Below, piece by piece: positions 44,009 to 52,764 of a DNA stretch of 64,000 nt. How positions within the stretch are numbered: position 1 is the stretch's first letter; each line of letters begins with the position of its first letter. Below the pieces are notes generated by a model. That model was not told the DNA's origin, made no database searches, and was given only the letters and a program-made list of their open reading frames with translations. The DNA is from Streptomyces roseoviridis. GTDB taxonomy: Bacteria > Actinomycetota > Actinomycetes > Streptomycetales > Streptomycetaceae. Both the position numbers and the translations under genes were made by a program. Where the stretch lies: the NCBI RefSeq assembly GCF_039535235.1, contig NZ_BAAAWU010000001.1:6513001-6577000 (forward strand). The letters run 5' to 3'.

Positions 44009-45178
44009 ATGAGGCTTCTGCACACGTCGGACTGGCACCTGGGGCGCTCCTTCCACCGGGTCGCCCTGCTCGACGCCCAGGCCGCGTTCCTCGACCACCT
44101 GGTGGCGACGGTGCGCGAGCGCGACGTGGACGCGGTCCTCGTGGCCGGCGACGTCTACGACCGGGCCGTGCCGCCGCTCGCCGCCGTCGAGCTCTTCGAC
44201 ACCGCCCTGCACCGGCTCGCCGACGCCGGCGTTCCCACGGTCATGATCTCCGGCAACCACGACTCCGCCCGCCGGCTCGGCGTCGGCGCCGGCCTCATTG
44301 AGCGCGCCGGCATCCATCTGCGCACCGACCCGGCCGGCGTCGGCACCCCCGTCATGCTCGCCGACGCCCACGGCGACGTCGCCCTCTACGGCCTGCCCTA
44401 TCTCGAACCGGCCCTGGTGCGCGAGCGGTTCGGCGCCGACAAGGCCGGACACGAGTCCGTCCTCGCCGCCGCCATGGACCGCGTCCGCGCCGACCTCGCG
44501 ACCCGCCCCGGCGGCACCCGCTCCGTCGTCCTCGCCCACGCCTTCGTCGCCGGAGGCGAAGCCAGCGACAGCGAGCGCGACATCACCGTCGGCGGCGTCG
44601 CCGCCGTGCCCGCCGGAGTCTTCGACGGCGTGGACTACGTCGCCCTCGGCCACCTCCACGGCAGCCAGACCCTCACCCCCCGGGTCCGCTACTCCGGCTC
44701 CCCCCTCGCGTACTCCTTCTCCGAGGCCGACCACCGCAAGACCATGTGGCTGATCGAACTGGGCCCCGACGGCGCGATCGACGGCGCCGAGCGGATCGAC
44801 TGCCCCGTCCCCAGGGCGCTCGCCCGGATCCGCGGCCGGCTCGACGACCTGCTCGCCGACCCCGCCCTCGGCCGCCACCGGGACGCCTGGGTCGAGGCCA
44901 CCCTCACCGACCCCGTACGGCCCGCCGACCCCATGGCCCGGCTCACCGAACGCTTCCCGCACACCCTCAGCCTGGTCTTCGAGCCCGAGCGCACCGACGA
45001 CGACCCGCTCCTCTCCTACGCCACCCGGCTGCGCGGCCGCAGCGACCAGCAGATCGCGGAGGACTTCGTGGCCCACGTCCGCGGCGCCGGACCCGACCAG
45101 GCCGAGCGCACGGTCCTGTACGGCGCCTTCGACGACGTGCGGGTGGACTCCGCCGAGCGCGAGGTGAGCGGACGATGA
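44009..45178 (+). CDS. sbcD: Exonuclease SbcCD subunit D
   Basis: A 389-residue Mre11-type nuclease. All phosphodiesterase motifs are visible: TSDWHLGR (Asp8, His10), AGDVYDR, SGNHD, LAHAFVAGG and LGHLHG. It forms the nuclease part of SbcCD, which opens hairpins and removes protein-blocked or palindromic DNA ends. Its stop overlaps the start of sbcC in ATGA (45175-45178), so the two subunits are coupled. It is an ordinary-length member. Confidence 0.95.
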   Translation: MRLLHTSDWHLGRSFHRVALLDAQAAFLDHLVATVRERDVDAVLVAGDVYDRAVPPLAAVELFDTALHRLADAGVPTVMISGNHDSARRLGVGAGLIERAGIHLRTDPAGVGTPVMLADAHGDVALYGLPYLEPALVRERFGADKAGHESVLAAAMDRVRADLATRPGGTRSVVLAHAFVAGGEASDSERDITVGGVAAVPAGVFDGVDYVALGHLHGSQTLTPRVRYSGSPLAYSFSEADHRKTMWLIELGPDGAIDGAERIDCPVPRALARIRGRLDDLLADPALGRHRDAWVEATLTDPVRPADPMARLTERFPHTLSLVFEPERTDDDPLLSYATRLRGRSDQQIAEDFVAHVRGAGPDQAERTVLYGAFDDVRVDSAEREVSGR

Positions 45179-48100
45179 GGCTCCACCGCCTGGCGATCAC
45201 CGCGTTCGGCCCCTTCGGCACCACTCAGGAGATCGACTTCGACACCCTGTCGTCGGCCGGTCTCTTCCTGCTCCACGGACCGACCGGCGCCGGCAAGACC
45301 TCCGTCCTCGACGCCGTCTGCTTCGCCCTGTACGGAGCCGTCCCCGGCGCCCGCCAGAGCCCCGGCACCACCCTGCGCAGCGACCACGCCGTCCCCGGCA
45401 CCTACACCGAGGTCACCCTCGACCTGACCGTGGGCGGGCGGCGCCTGGAGATCACCCGCCGCCCCGCCCAGCAGCGCCCCAAGAAGCGCGGCGGCGGCTT
45501 CACCACGGAGAAGGCCCAGAGCTGGCTGCGCGAGTACGACACCGAGACCGGCACCTGGCGGGCGCTCAGCCGCTCCCACCAGGAGATCGGCGAGGAGATC
45601 GGCCAGCTCCTCGGCATGAGCCGCGACCAGTTCTGCCAGGTCGTGCTGCTGCCCCAGGGCGACTTCGCCCGCTTCCTGCGCGCCGACGCCGAAGCACGCG
45701 GCAAGCTCCTCGGCCGGCTCTTCGACACCCGCCGCTTCGCGGCCGTCGAGGACCGCCTCGCCGAGCTGCGCAAGGCCGCCGAGCGCGAGGTCCGCGAGGG
45801 CGACGAGCGGCTCCTCGCCCTCGCCCACCGGACGGCCCAGGCCGCCGGCGCCACCGGCCCGGCCGCCGCCCCCGTCGAACAGCGCCCCGGCGAGCCGGGC
45901 CTCGCCGAGGCCGTCCAGACCCGCGCCGCCCTCGCCCGCACCGACGCCCGCGAAGCCCTCGACATCGCCCGTCTGCGGCTGGCCGCCGCCGAGCGACGGC
46001 AGGCCGCCGCCCGCGCCGCGCTCGACGCCGAGCGCGAGCTCGCCGACCGGCAGGCCCGGCACGCCGACGCGCTGCGCCGCCAGGAGGAGCTGACCGCCCG
46101 GCGCCCGCTGCGCGACCAGTGGCAGACCGCCCTCGACCGCTCCCTCAAGGCCGACCGGGTCGCCCCCGCGCTCGCCCTGCGCGAGCACGCCGAGCGCGCC
46201 CACCGCACCGCGACCGACGCCCGCGAGCGCGCCCGGGCGGTGCTGCCGCCCGACCTCGCCGAAGCCGGTGCCGAACAGCTCTCCACCCTGGAGCGCCGGC
46301 TCCGCGAGGAGCTCGGCGGCCTGGAGTCCGCCCGCCGGGCCGAACGGCGCAGCGCCGAGATCGCCGCCGAGCGCGCCGCCCTCGACCGCGAGGCACGCGC
46401 CGACGAGGAGTTCCTCCTCGACGCCTCCGCCTGGCTGGCCGGCTGGGAACCGCACCGCGCCGCGCTCCAGCGGCGCGTCGAGGCCGCCCAGGAGGCCGCG
46501 GCCCGCGCCGAGCAGCTCGCCGGACGCCTCGAACCGGCCCGCCGACGGCTCGTCGCCGCCCGCCGCCGCGACGAGCTCGCCGCCGAACTCGCCACCGCCC
46601 GCGAGCGGCTCACCACCGCCCGCGAACGGCGCAACGAGGCCCACGAGCACTGGCTCGACGTCAAGTCCCGCCGCCTGCGCGGCATCGCCGCCGAACTCGC
46701 CGCCGCGCTCCGTCCCGGCGCCCCCTGCCAGGTCTGCGGCTCCGCCGACCACCCGGCCCCCGCCCGTACCACCGCCGACCACGTCGACCGCGCCGCCGAG
46801 GACGCCGCCTACGCCGCGTACTCCCGCGCCGACGAGGCCCGCACCACCGCCGAGACCACCGTCGCCGCGACCACCGAGGCCCACGAGGCCGCCCGCCGGG
46901 AAGTGCTGGCGGGCACGCCGGGTGACGGGCGGACGGCCGCGGACTCGACGCGGGGTGCGGTCCGGGCGACCGACGGCGCCGTGGACGGGCCCGCCGCCGC
47001 GACCGGCGAGGGCCCCGAGGCCGCCCGCCGGGAAGTGCTGGCGGGCACGCGGGGCGACGGGCGGACGGCCGCGGACTCGACGCGGGGTGCGGTCCGGGCG
47101 ACCGACGGCGCCGTGGACGGGCCCGCCGCCGCGACCGGCGAAGGCCCCGAGGCCGCGCCGTCCGGTGCCGAGGGCGAGCCGGCGGCCGCGGGTTCGGCGA
47201 CGGGCCCCGTGCGGGCGAGGGACGACATCGGAGGCGAACCGGCCGCCGAGGCGCCCGCGGCCACCCGCGCGCAGGCCCGGGCGGCCGGCGGCGCCCTGGA
47301 CGGACCCGCCGCCCCGTCCGCCGGTGGTGACCGGGGCGACCGGTCCGGCGCCGAGCCCACCGTCGCCGAACTCGCCCGCGAGGTCGACGAGCTGGCGCGG
47401 CAGTACGCCGAGGCCCACGCGCTCGCCGCGCAGACGCACGCCGCGCGGGAGGCGCTCGCGCGGGCCGAGCGGGAGCACGAGGAGCGGCAGGCCGAGCGGG
47501 GTGAGGCCGAACGGCGGATGGCGGCGCGGACCTCGCTCCGGGAAGCGCTGGAGCAGCAACAGGCCGCCCTGGAGGCGGAGCTGACCGGGGCGCGGGGCGA
47601 GTCCGTCAGTGTCGCCGCGCACGCCACGCTCCTGGAACGCCGGATCGCCCTCCTGACCGAGGCCGCCGAGACGGTGCGGGGCGCCGAACTCGCCGCCCGC
47701 GGACTGAAGGAGGCCGACGACCGGCTCGCCGACGCCGCCTTCCGGGCGGGATTCGACACCCCGGCCGAGGCCGCCGCCGCGCTCCTCGACGAGACCGCGC
47801 GCCGTGACCTCCAGCAGCGCGTCGACACCTGGCAGGCCGAGGCCGCGGCCGTCGCCGACCGGCTCCGCGAGGCCGCCACCGCGGCCGCCGCCGCGCTCCC
47901 GCCCGCCGACCCGGCGACCGCCGAGGCCGCCCACACCGCCGCCGAGCGGGCCCTGCGCGAGGCGGACACCGCGCTCGCGACCGCACGCGAGCGCGCCGGG
48001 GCCCTGGACCGGCTCTCCCGCCAGGTCGACGCCGAGGTCCGCCGGCTCGGCCCGATCCGCGAGGAGTACGAGCGGGTGGCCAGGCTCGCCGGCCTCACCG

Positions 48101-48633
48101 CCGGCACCTCCGCGGAGAACGAGCGCAAGATGCGCCTGGAGTCGTACGTGCTCGCGGCCCGCCTCGAGCAGGTCGCCGCCGCGGCCACCGCCCGGCTCCA
48201 GCGCATGTCCTCGGGGCGTTACGCGCTCGTCCACTCCGACGCCCGCAGCGGCGGCCGGCGGGCCGGTCTCGGCCTGCACGTGGTCGACGCCTGGACCGGC
48301 AACGAGCGCGACACCGCGACCCTCTCCGGCGGCGAGACCTTCTTCGCCTCCCTCGCGCTGGCCCTCGGCCTCGCCGACGTCGTCACCGACGAGGCCGGCG
48401 GGATCCGGCTCGACACCCTCTTCATCGACGAGGGCTTCGGCAGCCTCGACGACCAGACCCTCGACGAGGTCCTGGACGTCCTGGACTCGCTGCGCGAGCG
48501 GGACCGCAGCGTCGGCATCGTCAGCCACGTCGGCGACCTGCGCCGCCGCATCCCGGCCCAGCTGGAGGTCGTCAAGGCGCGGCACGGATCCGCGGTCCGG
48601 CTCCGTACGGGCGGGGAGGCCCTCAGCGGCTGA
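45175..48633 (+). CDS. sbcC: Exonuclease SbcCD subunit C with duplicated insert beside the zinc hook
   Basis: An 1152-residue Rad50-type ATPase. Walker A is HGPTGAGKTS near 36-45; the signature LSGGETFF and the Walker B FIDEGFGSLD are near the end. Coiled-coil arms run between, and the zinc hook is CQVCG (Cys518, Cys521). After the hook, residues 571-614 and 615-658 are near-identical 44-residue units (EAARREVLAG...GEGP), followed by another Ala/Gly/Glu-rich stretch to about 725. This region should break the returning coiled coil with a flexible loop. The coding frame is intact. It is coupled to sbcD by an ATGA overlap. Confidence 0.94.
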   Translation: MRLHRLAITAFGPFGTTQEIDFDTLSSAGLFLLHGPTGAGKTSVLDAVCFALYGAVPGARQSPGTTLRSDHAVPGTYTEVTLDLTVGGRRLEITRRPAQQRPKKRGGGFTTEKAQSWLREYDTETGTWRALSRSHQEIGEEIGQLLGMSRDQFCQVVLLPQGDFARFLRADAEARGKLLGRLFDTRRFAAVEDRLAELRKAAEREVREGDERLLALAHRTAQAAGATGPAAAPVEQRPGEPGLAEAVQTRAALARTDAREALDIARLRLAAAERRQAAARAALDAERELADRQARHADALRRQEELTARRPLRDQWQTALDRSLKADRVAPALALREHAERAHRTATDARERARAVLPPDLAEAGAEQLSTLERRLREELGGLESARRAERRSAEIAAERAALDREARADEEFLLDASAWLAGWEPHRAALQRRVEAAQEAAARAEQLAGRLEPARRRLVAARRRDELAAELATARERLTTARERRNEAHEHWLDVKSRRLRGIAAELAAALRPGAPCQVCGSADHPAPARTTADHVDRAAEDAAYAAYSRADEARTTAETTVAATTEAHEAARREVLAGTPGDGRTAADSTRGAVRATDGAVDGPAAATGEGPEAARREVLAGTRGDGRTAADSTRGAVRATDGAVDGPAAATGEGPEAAPSGAEGEPAAAGSATGPVRARDDIGGEPAAEAPAATRAQARAAGGALDGPAAPSAGGDRGDRSGAEPTVAELAREVDELARQYAEAHALAAQTHAAREALARAEREHEERQAERGEAERRMAARTSLREALEQQQAALEAELTGARGESVSVAAHATLLERRIALLTEAAETVRGAELAARGLKEADDRLADAAFRAGFDTPAEAAAALLDETARRDLQQRVDTWQAEAAAVADRLREAATAAAAALPPADPATAEAAHTAAERALREADTALATARERAGALDRLSRQVDAEVRRLGPIREEYERVARLAGLTAGTSAENERKMRLESYVLAARLEQVAAAATARLQRMSSGRYALVHSDARSGGRRAGLGLHVVDAWTGNERDTATLSGGETFFASLALALGLADVVTDEAGGIRLDTLFIDEGFGSLDDQTLDEVLDVLDSLRERDRSVGIVSHVGDLRRRIPAQLEVVKARHGSAVRLRTGGEALSG
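46885..47148. repeat. 132-bp tandem duplication inside sbcC
   Basis: Two copies (46885-47016 and 47017-47148) differ at only a handful of positions and encode two 44-residue units, with the beginning of a third (EAAPSGAEG) after them. The near identity shows a recent duplication, and the period keeps the frame. Confidence 0.9.
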
Positions 48634-49072
48634 TCGGGCGGCGGGGGAGCGGCGAGGAGTAGACCACGCTGGTGGTGACCGGGCCGAGCGCGCCGACCTT
48701 CCCGGCGATCTGCTCCAGGTGCTTCATGGAGCGGGCGGCGACCTTCATCACGAAGCAGTCGTCACCGGTGACGTGGTGCGCCTCCAGGACCTCGGGGGTG
48801 GTCGCGACCAGGTCGTGGAAGGGCTTGTAGTTGCCGTGCGGATAACGCAACCGGACGAAGGCGAGGATCGGCAGTCCCAGCCGTTCCTGGTCGATCACGG
48901 CCGTGTAGCCGGCGATCACTCCGGCCTCCTCCAGGCGCCGCACCCGCTCGGTGACGGCCGAGGCGGACATCGACACGGCCCGGGCGAGTTCGGCGAAGCT
49001 GGCCCGGCCCTGCTCCTGGAGGGCCTCGATGATCCGCCAGTCCGTGGCGTCGGGGGTGTATCCGCTGGTCAT
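48623..49072 (-). CDS. Lrp/AsnC family transcriptional regulator
   Basis: A 149-residue regulator. The helix-turn-helix (DWRIIEALQEQGRASFAELA, SMSASAVTERVRRLEEAGVI) covers about 8-60 and the RAM/amino-acid-binding domain about 65-145. It overlaps the end of sbcC by 11 bp tail-to-tail. ATG 49072 is chosen because the domain begins there; a weak GCAAGG site lies upstream. It follows the DUF885 peptidase gene on the same strand, separated by a strong hairpin. Confidence 0.92.
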   Translation of the reverse strand: MTSGYTPDATDWRIIEALQEQGRASFAELARAVSMSASAVTERVRRLEEAGVIAGYTAVIDQERLGLPILAFVRLRYPHGNYKPFHDLVATTPEVLEAHHVTGDDCFVMKVAARSMKHLEQIAGKVGALGPVTTSVVYSSPLPRRPISR

Positions 49073-49087
49073 GGGCGTGACCTTGCA

Positions 49088-49127
49088 GGGAAAACCCCGG
49101 GAGTTCAAGTGCCTCCCGGGGTTTCCC
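49088..49127 (-). terminator. Long hairpin between the DUF885 and Lrp genes
   Basis: GGGAAACCCCGGGAG pairs with CTCCCGGGGTTTTCCC (15 pairs, one bulged base) around a 9-nt loop. It lies about 85 bp after the peptidase stop and 16 bp before the Lrp start codon. It could terminate the peptidase transcript or act as a leader structure for the regulator, since the Lrp ribosome-binding site follows directly. Confidence 0.6.
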
Positions 49128-49210
49128 ACGGGGTGGACGGCCTGGGCGACGGCCACGCCGCCCGCCGCACCGGGCGGGGCGCGGCCCTGAACCGGTCGGG
49201 AAGGGGCCGT

Positions 49211-50941
49211 TCAGAGGCGGGAGATCTCGTCCACCAGGTCGTCGAGCCCCAGCGGCCCCTGCGACAGGGCCGCCATGTGCCACGCCTTCGCGTCGAAGGC
49301 GTCGCCGTGCGCGGCACGGGCGTTGGCCCGGCCGAGCAGCCACGCCCGCTCGCCCAGCTTGTAACCGATGGCCTGGGCCGGGACGGAGAGATAGCGGGTC
49401 ATCTCGCTCTCCACGAAGGCCGGCGGGCGGCTGCTGTGCATCTGGAAGAACTCCTGCGCCAGCTCCGGTGTCCACCGCTCGCCGGGGCGGAACGGCGAGT
49501 CCGCCGGGATCTCGAGCCCCAGGTGCATGCCGATGTCGACGATCACCCGGCAGGCCCGCATCATCTGGCCGTCCAGGTAGCCGAGCCGCCGCTCCGGGTC
49601 GCCGAGGAAGCCCAGTTCGTCCATGAGCCGCTCCGCGTACAGCGCCCAGCCCTCGGTGTTGGCGCTGACCTTGCCGATGGTCGCCTGGTAGCGGGAGAGC
49701 CGGTCGGCCACGTGCACCCACTGCGCGATCTGCAGGTGGTGTCCGGGCACGCCCTCGTGGTACCAGGTCGACACCAGGTCGTACACCGGGAAGCGGGTCT
49801 GTCCGTCGACCGGCAGCCAGGTGCGGCCGGGGCGGGAGAAGTCCTCCGACGGGCCGGTGTAGTAGGGGGCGGCGGCGCCGCCGGGCGGGGCGATCCGGGA
49901 CTCCACCCGCCGGACCCGCTCGGCGAGTTCGAAGTGGGTGCCGTCCAGTGACGTGATCGCCTCGTCCATCAGCTGCTGGAGCCAGGCGCGTACCTCCTCC
50001 ACGCCCTCGATGTGCGTGCCGTGCTCGTCGAGATGGGCGAGCGCCTCCCAGGGACCGGCGCCCGGCAGGATCCGTTCGGCCTCGCGCCGCATCTCGTCCA
50101 GGAGCCGGTGATATTCGGACCAGCCGTACGCGTACGCCTGGTCGAGGTCCAGGTCGGTGCCGTTGAAGAAGCGCGACCAGCGGCGGTAGCGCTCGCGGCC
50201 CACCGTGTCGGGCGCGTCGGCCACCGCCGGGGCGTACACGTCGCGCATCCAGTCCCGCAGCTCCACCACGGCCAGGTCGGCGCCGGCGCCCGCCGCCGCG
50301 AGCTCGGTCCGCAGCTCCTCGGAGACCTCCGCCCCGGCCGCCTCCCCGGCGCCGGCGGCGAACCCCTCGAACCAGCCGCGGGCCGTCCCGTCCGGGCCCG
50401 CGCCGCCGGCGACCGCCCACTCGGTGAGCTGGCCGACGAAGGTGGCCGTCGCCCGCGGTCCGCCGCGCATGCCCCGCTCCAGGCCGAGCGCGAGCGAGGC
50501 CCGATAGCCCTCCAGGGCCGCCGGGACCGCCCGCAGCCGCTCGGCGACGGCCGTCCAGTCCGCCGCGGTCGCGGTGGGCAGCATGGTGAAGGAGATGCGC
50601 ACGCTGTGCGCGGGGGAGCGGAGGTTGCTCACCGCGCACAGACCTTCGTCCGCCTCGTGCACGAGGAGCTGGGCGGTCAGCCGCTCCCGCAGCAGCCGGG
50701 CACAGCGCTGTTCCGCCTCGTCCTTCGCCCCGGGCTGCCGCTCGGCCTCGTCGAGCCGGGCGAGGGTGCGCCGGGCGAGGTCGGCCACCGCCTCCTGACC
50801 GGCGGGCGAGAAGTCGGGCAGACGGCCCGCGCTCTCCCGCACTCCGAGGAACGTGCCGGTGATCGGGTCGAGTTCGATGAGCGCGTCGACGTACGCGTCG
50901 GCGACCTGGCGGGGAAGAGCGGTGCTGGAAGACTCTGGCAT
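49211..50941 (-). CDS. DUF885 family metallopeptidase-like protein
   Basis: A 576-residue cytoplasmic protein of the DUF885 family, related to zinc carboxypeptidases and thermolysin-like folds. The zinc motif HEGVPGHH is at 395-402 (HExxxGHH form), and the downstream region NTEGWALYAERLMDELGF supplies a third ligand Glu. It probably hydrolyses short peptides. ATG 50941 follows a GAGGATGAG site; an in-frame ATG at 50950 adds three residues. Confidence 0.92.
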   Translation of the reverse strand: MPESSSTALPRQVADAYVDALIELDPITGTFLGVRESAGRLPDFSPAGQEAVADLARRTLARLDEAERQPGAKDEAEQRCARLLRERLTAQLLVHEADEGLCAVSNLRSPAHSVRISFTMLPTATAADWTAVAERLRAVPAALEGYRASLALGLERGMRGGPRATATFVGQLTEWAVAGGAGPDGTARGWFEGFAAGAGEAAGAEVSEELRTELAAAGAGADLAVVELRDWMRDVYAPAVADAPDTVGRERYRRWSRFFNGTDLDLDQAYAYGWSEYHRLLDEMRREAERILPGAGPWEALAHLDEHGTHIEGVEEVRAWLQQLMDEAITSLDGTHFELAERVRRVESRIAPPGGAAAPYYTGPSEDFSRPGRTWLPVDGQTRFPVYDLVSTWYHEGVPGHHLQIAQWVHVADRLSRYQATIGKVSANTEGWALYAERLMDELGFLGDPERRLGYLDGQMMRACRVIVDIGMHLGLEIPADSPFRPGERWTPELAQEFFQMHSSRPPAFVESEMTRYLSVPAQAIGYKLGERAWLLGRANARAAHGDAFDAKAWHMAALSQGPLGLDDLVDEISRL

Positions 50942-51000
50942 GGGTCTCATCCTCGCCCGAGCACCGTGCCCCCGTCACCCTCGACGGGGCTCAACCGATC

Positions 51001-51498
51001 TCAGTCGGACGACAAATGAGCGCTCGGCGTGGGCGGCAGCAAGGGGCCGCACTCCCACTGCTGGAAGATCAGCCGGGTCTCCACCCGCGCCACCTCGCGC
51101 CGCGAGGTGAACTCGTCCAGGACCAGTCGTTGCAGGTCGGCGGGGTCCGCGACGGCCACGTGCACCAAGTAGTCGTCGGGCCCGGTGAGATGGAACAGGG
51201 CCCGGGACTCCGGCAGGGCGCGGATGCGATCCACGAACGGTCCGATGAGTTCCCGCCGGTGGGGCCGGACCTGGACGAGCAACAGGGCTTCGAGCCCCCG
51301 GCCGAGTTTGGCCGGATTCAGCTGTAGCCGGTGTCCGAGGATCACACCGGTGCGGCGGAGCCGGGCCACCCGGTCCAGGCAGGTGGACGGAGCCACGCCG
51401 ACCTCGGCGGCGAGCTCGCGGTAGGTGGACCGGGCGTCGTTCTGCAACAAGCGAAGAATGTGCAGATCGACCGCGTCCAGTACGACAGAATCGGCCAT
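51001..51498 (-). CDS. Lrp/AsnC family transcriptional regulator
   Basis: A 165-residue regulator. The helix-turn-helix (LDAVDLHILRLLQNDARSTY, VAPSTCLDRVARLRRTGVI) is followed by the effector-binding domain (ALLLVQVRPHRRE, LTGPDDYLVHVAVAD). It is divergent from the cystathionine-lyase-type gene, with 60 bp between starts, and is probably the amino-acid-responsive regulator of it. This layout is common for Lrp regulators of PLP enzymes. Confidence 0.93.
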   Translation of the reverse strand: MADSVVLDAVDLHILRLLQNDARSTYRELAAEVGVAPSTCLDRVARLRRTGVILGHRLQLNPAKLGRGLEALLLVQVRPHRRELIGPFVDRIRALPESRALFHLTGPDDYLVHVAVADPADLQRLVLDEFTSRREVARVETRLIFQQWECGPLLPPTPSAHLSSD

Positions 51499-51558
51499 TG
51501 GCCGAACGTAGCACGGAGGTTTTCCGCTACGGCCCGGTATTCGTTCACAGTGCGCCCC

Positions 51559-52764
51559 ATGGACACCTCCATGGACGCCTTCGCCTCCGACGCCTCCGCC
51601 GCCCCCACCCGGGCGCTGGCCACCGAAGCCGTGCACGCCGGCCGTGACGATCTCGCCGAGCTGGGCCTGCACGCCCCGCCGCTCGACCTGTCCACCACCT
51701 ACCCCTCGTACGACACCCGGGCGGAGGCCGCCCGGATCGACGAGTTCGCCGCGACCGGGGCCCGGCCGGACGGCCCGCCGGTCTACGCCCGCCTCGACAA
51801 CCCCACCACCGGGCGCTTCGAGACGGCCCTGGCCCGTCTGGAGGGCACCGACTCCGCGGTCGCCTTCGCCAGCGGCATGGCCGCCCTCAGCGCCGTCCTG
51901 CTCAGCCGGGCGAGCCTGGGCCTGCGCCATGTGGTGGCGGTCAGGCCGCTGTACGGCTGCAGCGACCACCTGCTGAACGCCGGGCTGCTGGGCACCGAGG
52001 TCACCTGGACGGACCCGGCCGGTGTCGCCGACGCGATCCGCCCCGACACCGGCCTCGTCATGGTGGAGACGCCCGCGAACCCCACCCTCGCCGAGGTCGA
52101 CGTCCGGGCCCTCGCCCACGCCTGCGGCTCGGTGCCGCTGCTCGTCGACAACACCTTCGCCACCCCCGTGCTCCAGCGCCCGGCCGAGCTGGGCGCGCGG
52201 ATCGTGCTGCACAGCGCGACCAAGTACCTCGGCGGTCACGGCGACGTGATGGGCGGGGTCGTCGCCTGTGACGAGGAGTTCGCCCGCGGGCTGCGCCAGG
52301 TGCGGTTCGCGACCGGCGGCGTGCTGCACCCGCTCGCCGGCTACCTGCTGCTGCGCGGCCTCTCGACGCTGCCGGTACGGGTGCGGGCGGCCTCGGCGAC
52401 CGCGGCCGAACTGGTCCGCCGCCTCACCGTCGACCCGCGGATCGCGCGCGTGCACTACCCGCGGATCGGAGGGGCGATGGTCGCCTTCGAGGTGTACGGG
52501 GACCCGCACGACGTGATCGCCGGGGTACGGCTCATCACGCCGGCGGTCAGCCTCGGCAGCGTCGACACCCTCATCCAGCACCCGGCCTCGATCAGCCACC
52601 GCATCGTGGACGCCTCGGACCGGCGCTCCGGCGGGATCAGCGACCGGCTGCTGCGGATGTCGGTCGGCCTCGAGGACGTCGAGGACCTGTGGCGTGACCT
52701 GACCCAGGCGCTCAGTGCGGGGCCCGTCCAGGCCCCGCGCCGGGAGCCGGCCGCGCGGGCGTAG
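51559..52764 (+). CDS. Cys/Met metabolism PLP-dependent enzyme (cystathionine gamma-lyase/synthase-like)
   Basis: A 401-residue PLP enzyme. The cofactor Lys222 is in HSATKYLGGHGD; VYARLDNPTTGRFETALARL and FASGMAALSAVLLS are the expected N-terminal and phosphate-binding segments, and TPAVSLGSVDTLIQHPAS is the C-terminal signature. It makes or breaks C-S bonds in Cys, Hcy or Met. The exact reaction (lyase, synthase or Met gamma-lyase) cannot be told by eye. Its 3' end overlaps the ACT-GNAT gene by 53 bp tail-to-tail. Confidence 0.92.
   Translation: MDTSMDAFASDASAAPTRALATEAVHAGRDDLAELGLHAPPLDLSTTYPSYDTRAEAARIDEFAATGARPDGPPVYARLDNPTTGRFETALARLEGTDSAVAFASGMAALSAVLLSRASLGLRHVVAVRPLYGCSDHLLNAGLLGTEVTWTDPAGVADAIRPDTGLVMVETPANPTLAEVDVRALAHACGSVPLLVDNTFATPVLQRPAELGARIVLHSATKYLGGHGDVMGGVVACDEEFARGLRQVRFATGGVLHPLAGYLLLRGLSTLPVRVRAASATAAELVRRLTVDPRIARVHYPRIGGAMVAFEVYGDPHDVIAGVRLITPAVSLGSVDTLIQHPASISHRIVDASDRRSGGISDRLLRMSVGLEDVEDLWRDLTQALSAGPVQAPRREPAARA

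Noticed and set aside
45016..48585. A 1189-codon minus-strand frame opposite sbcD-sbcC
   Set aside because: Antisense shadow; sbcD and sbcC motifs on the plus strand are unambiguous.
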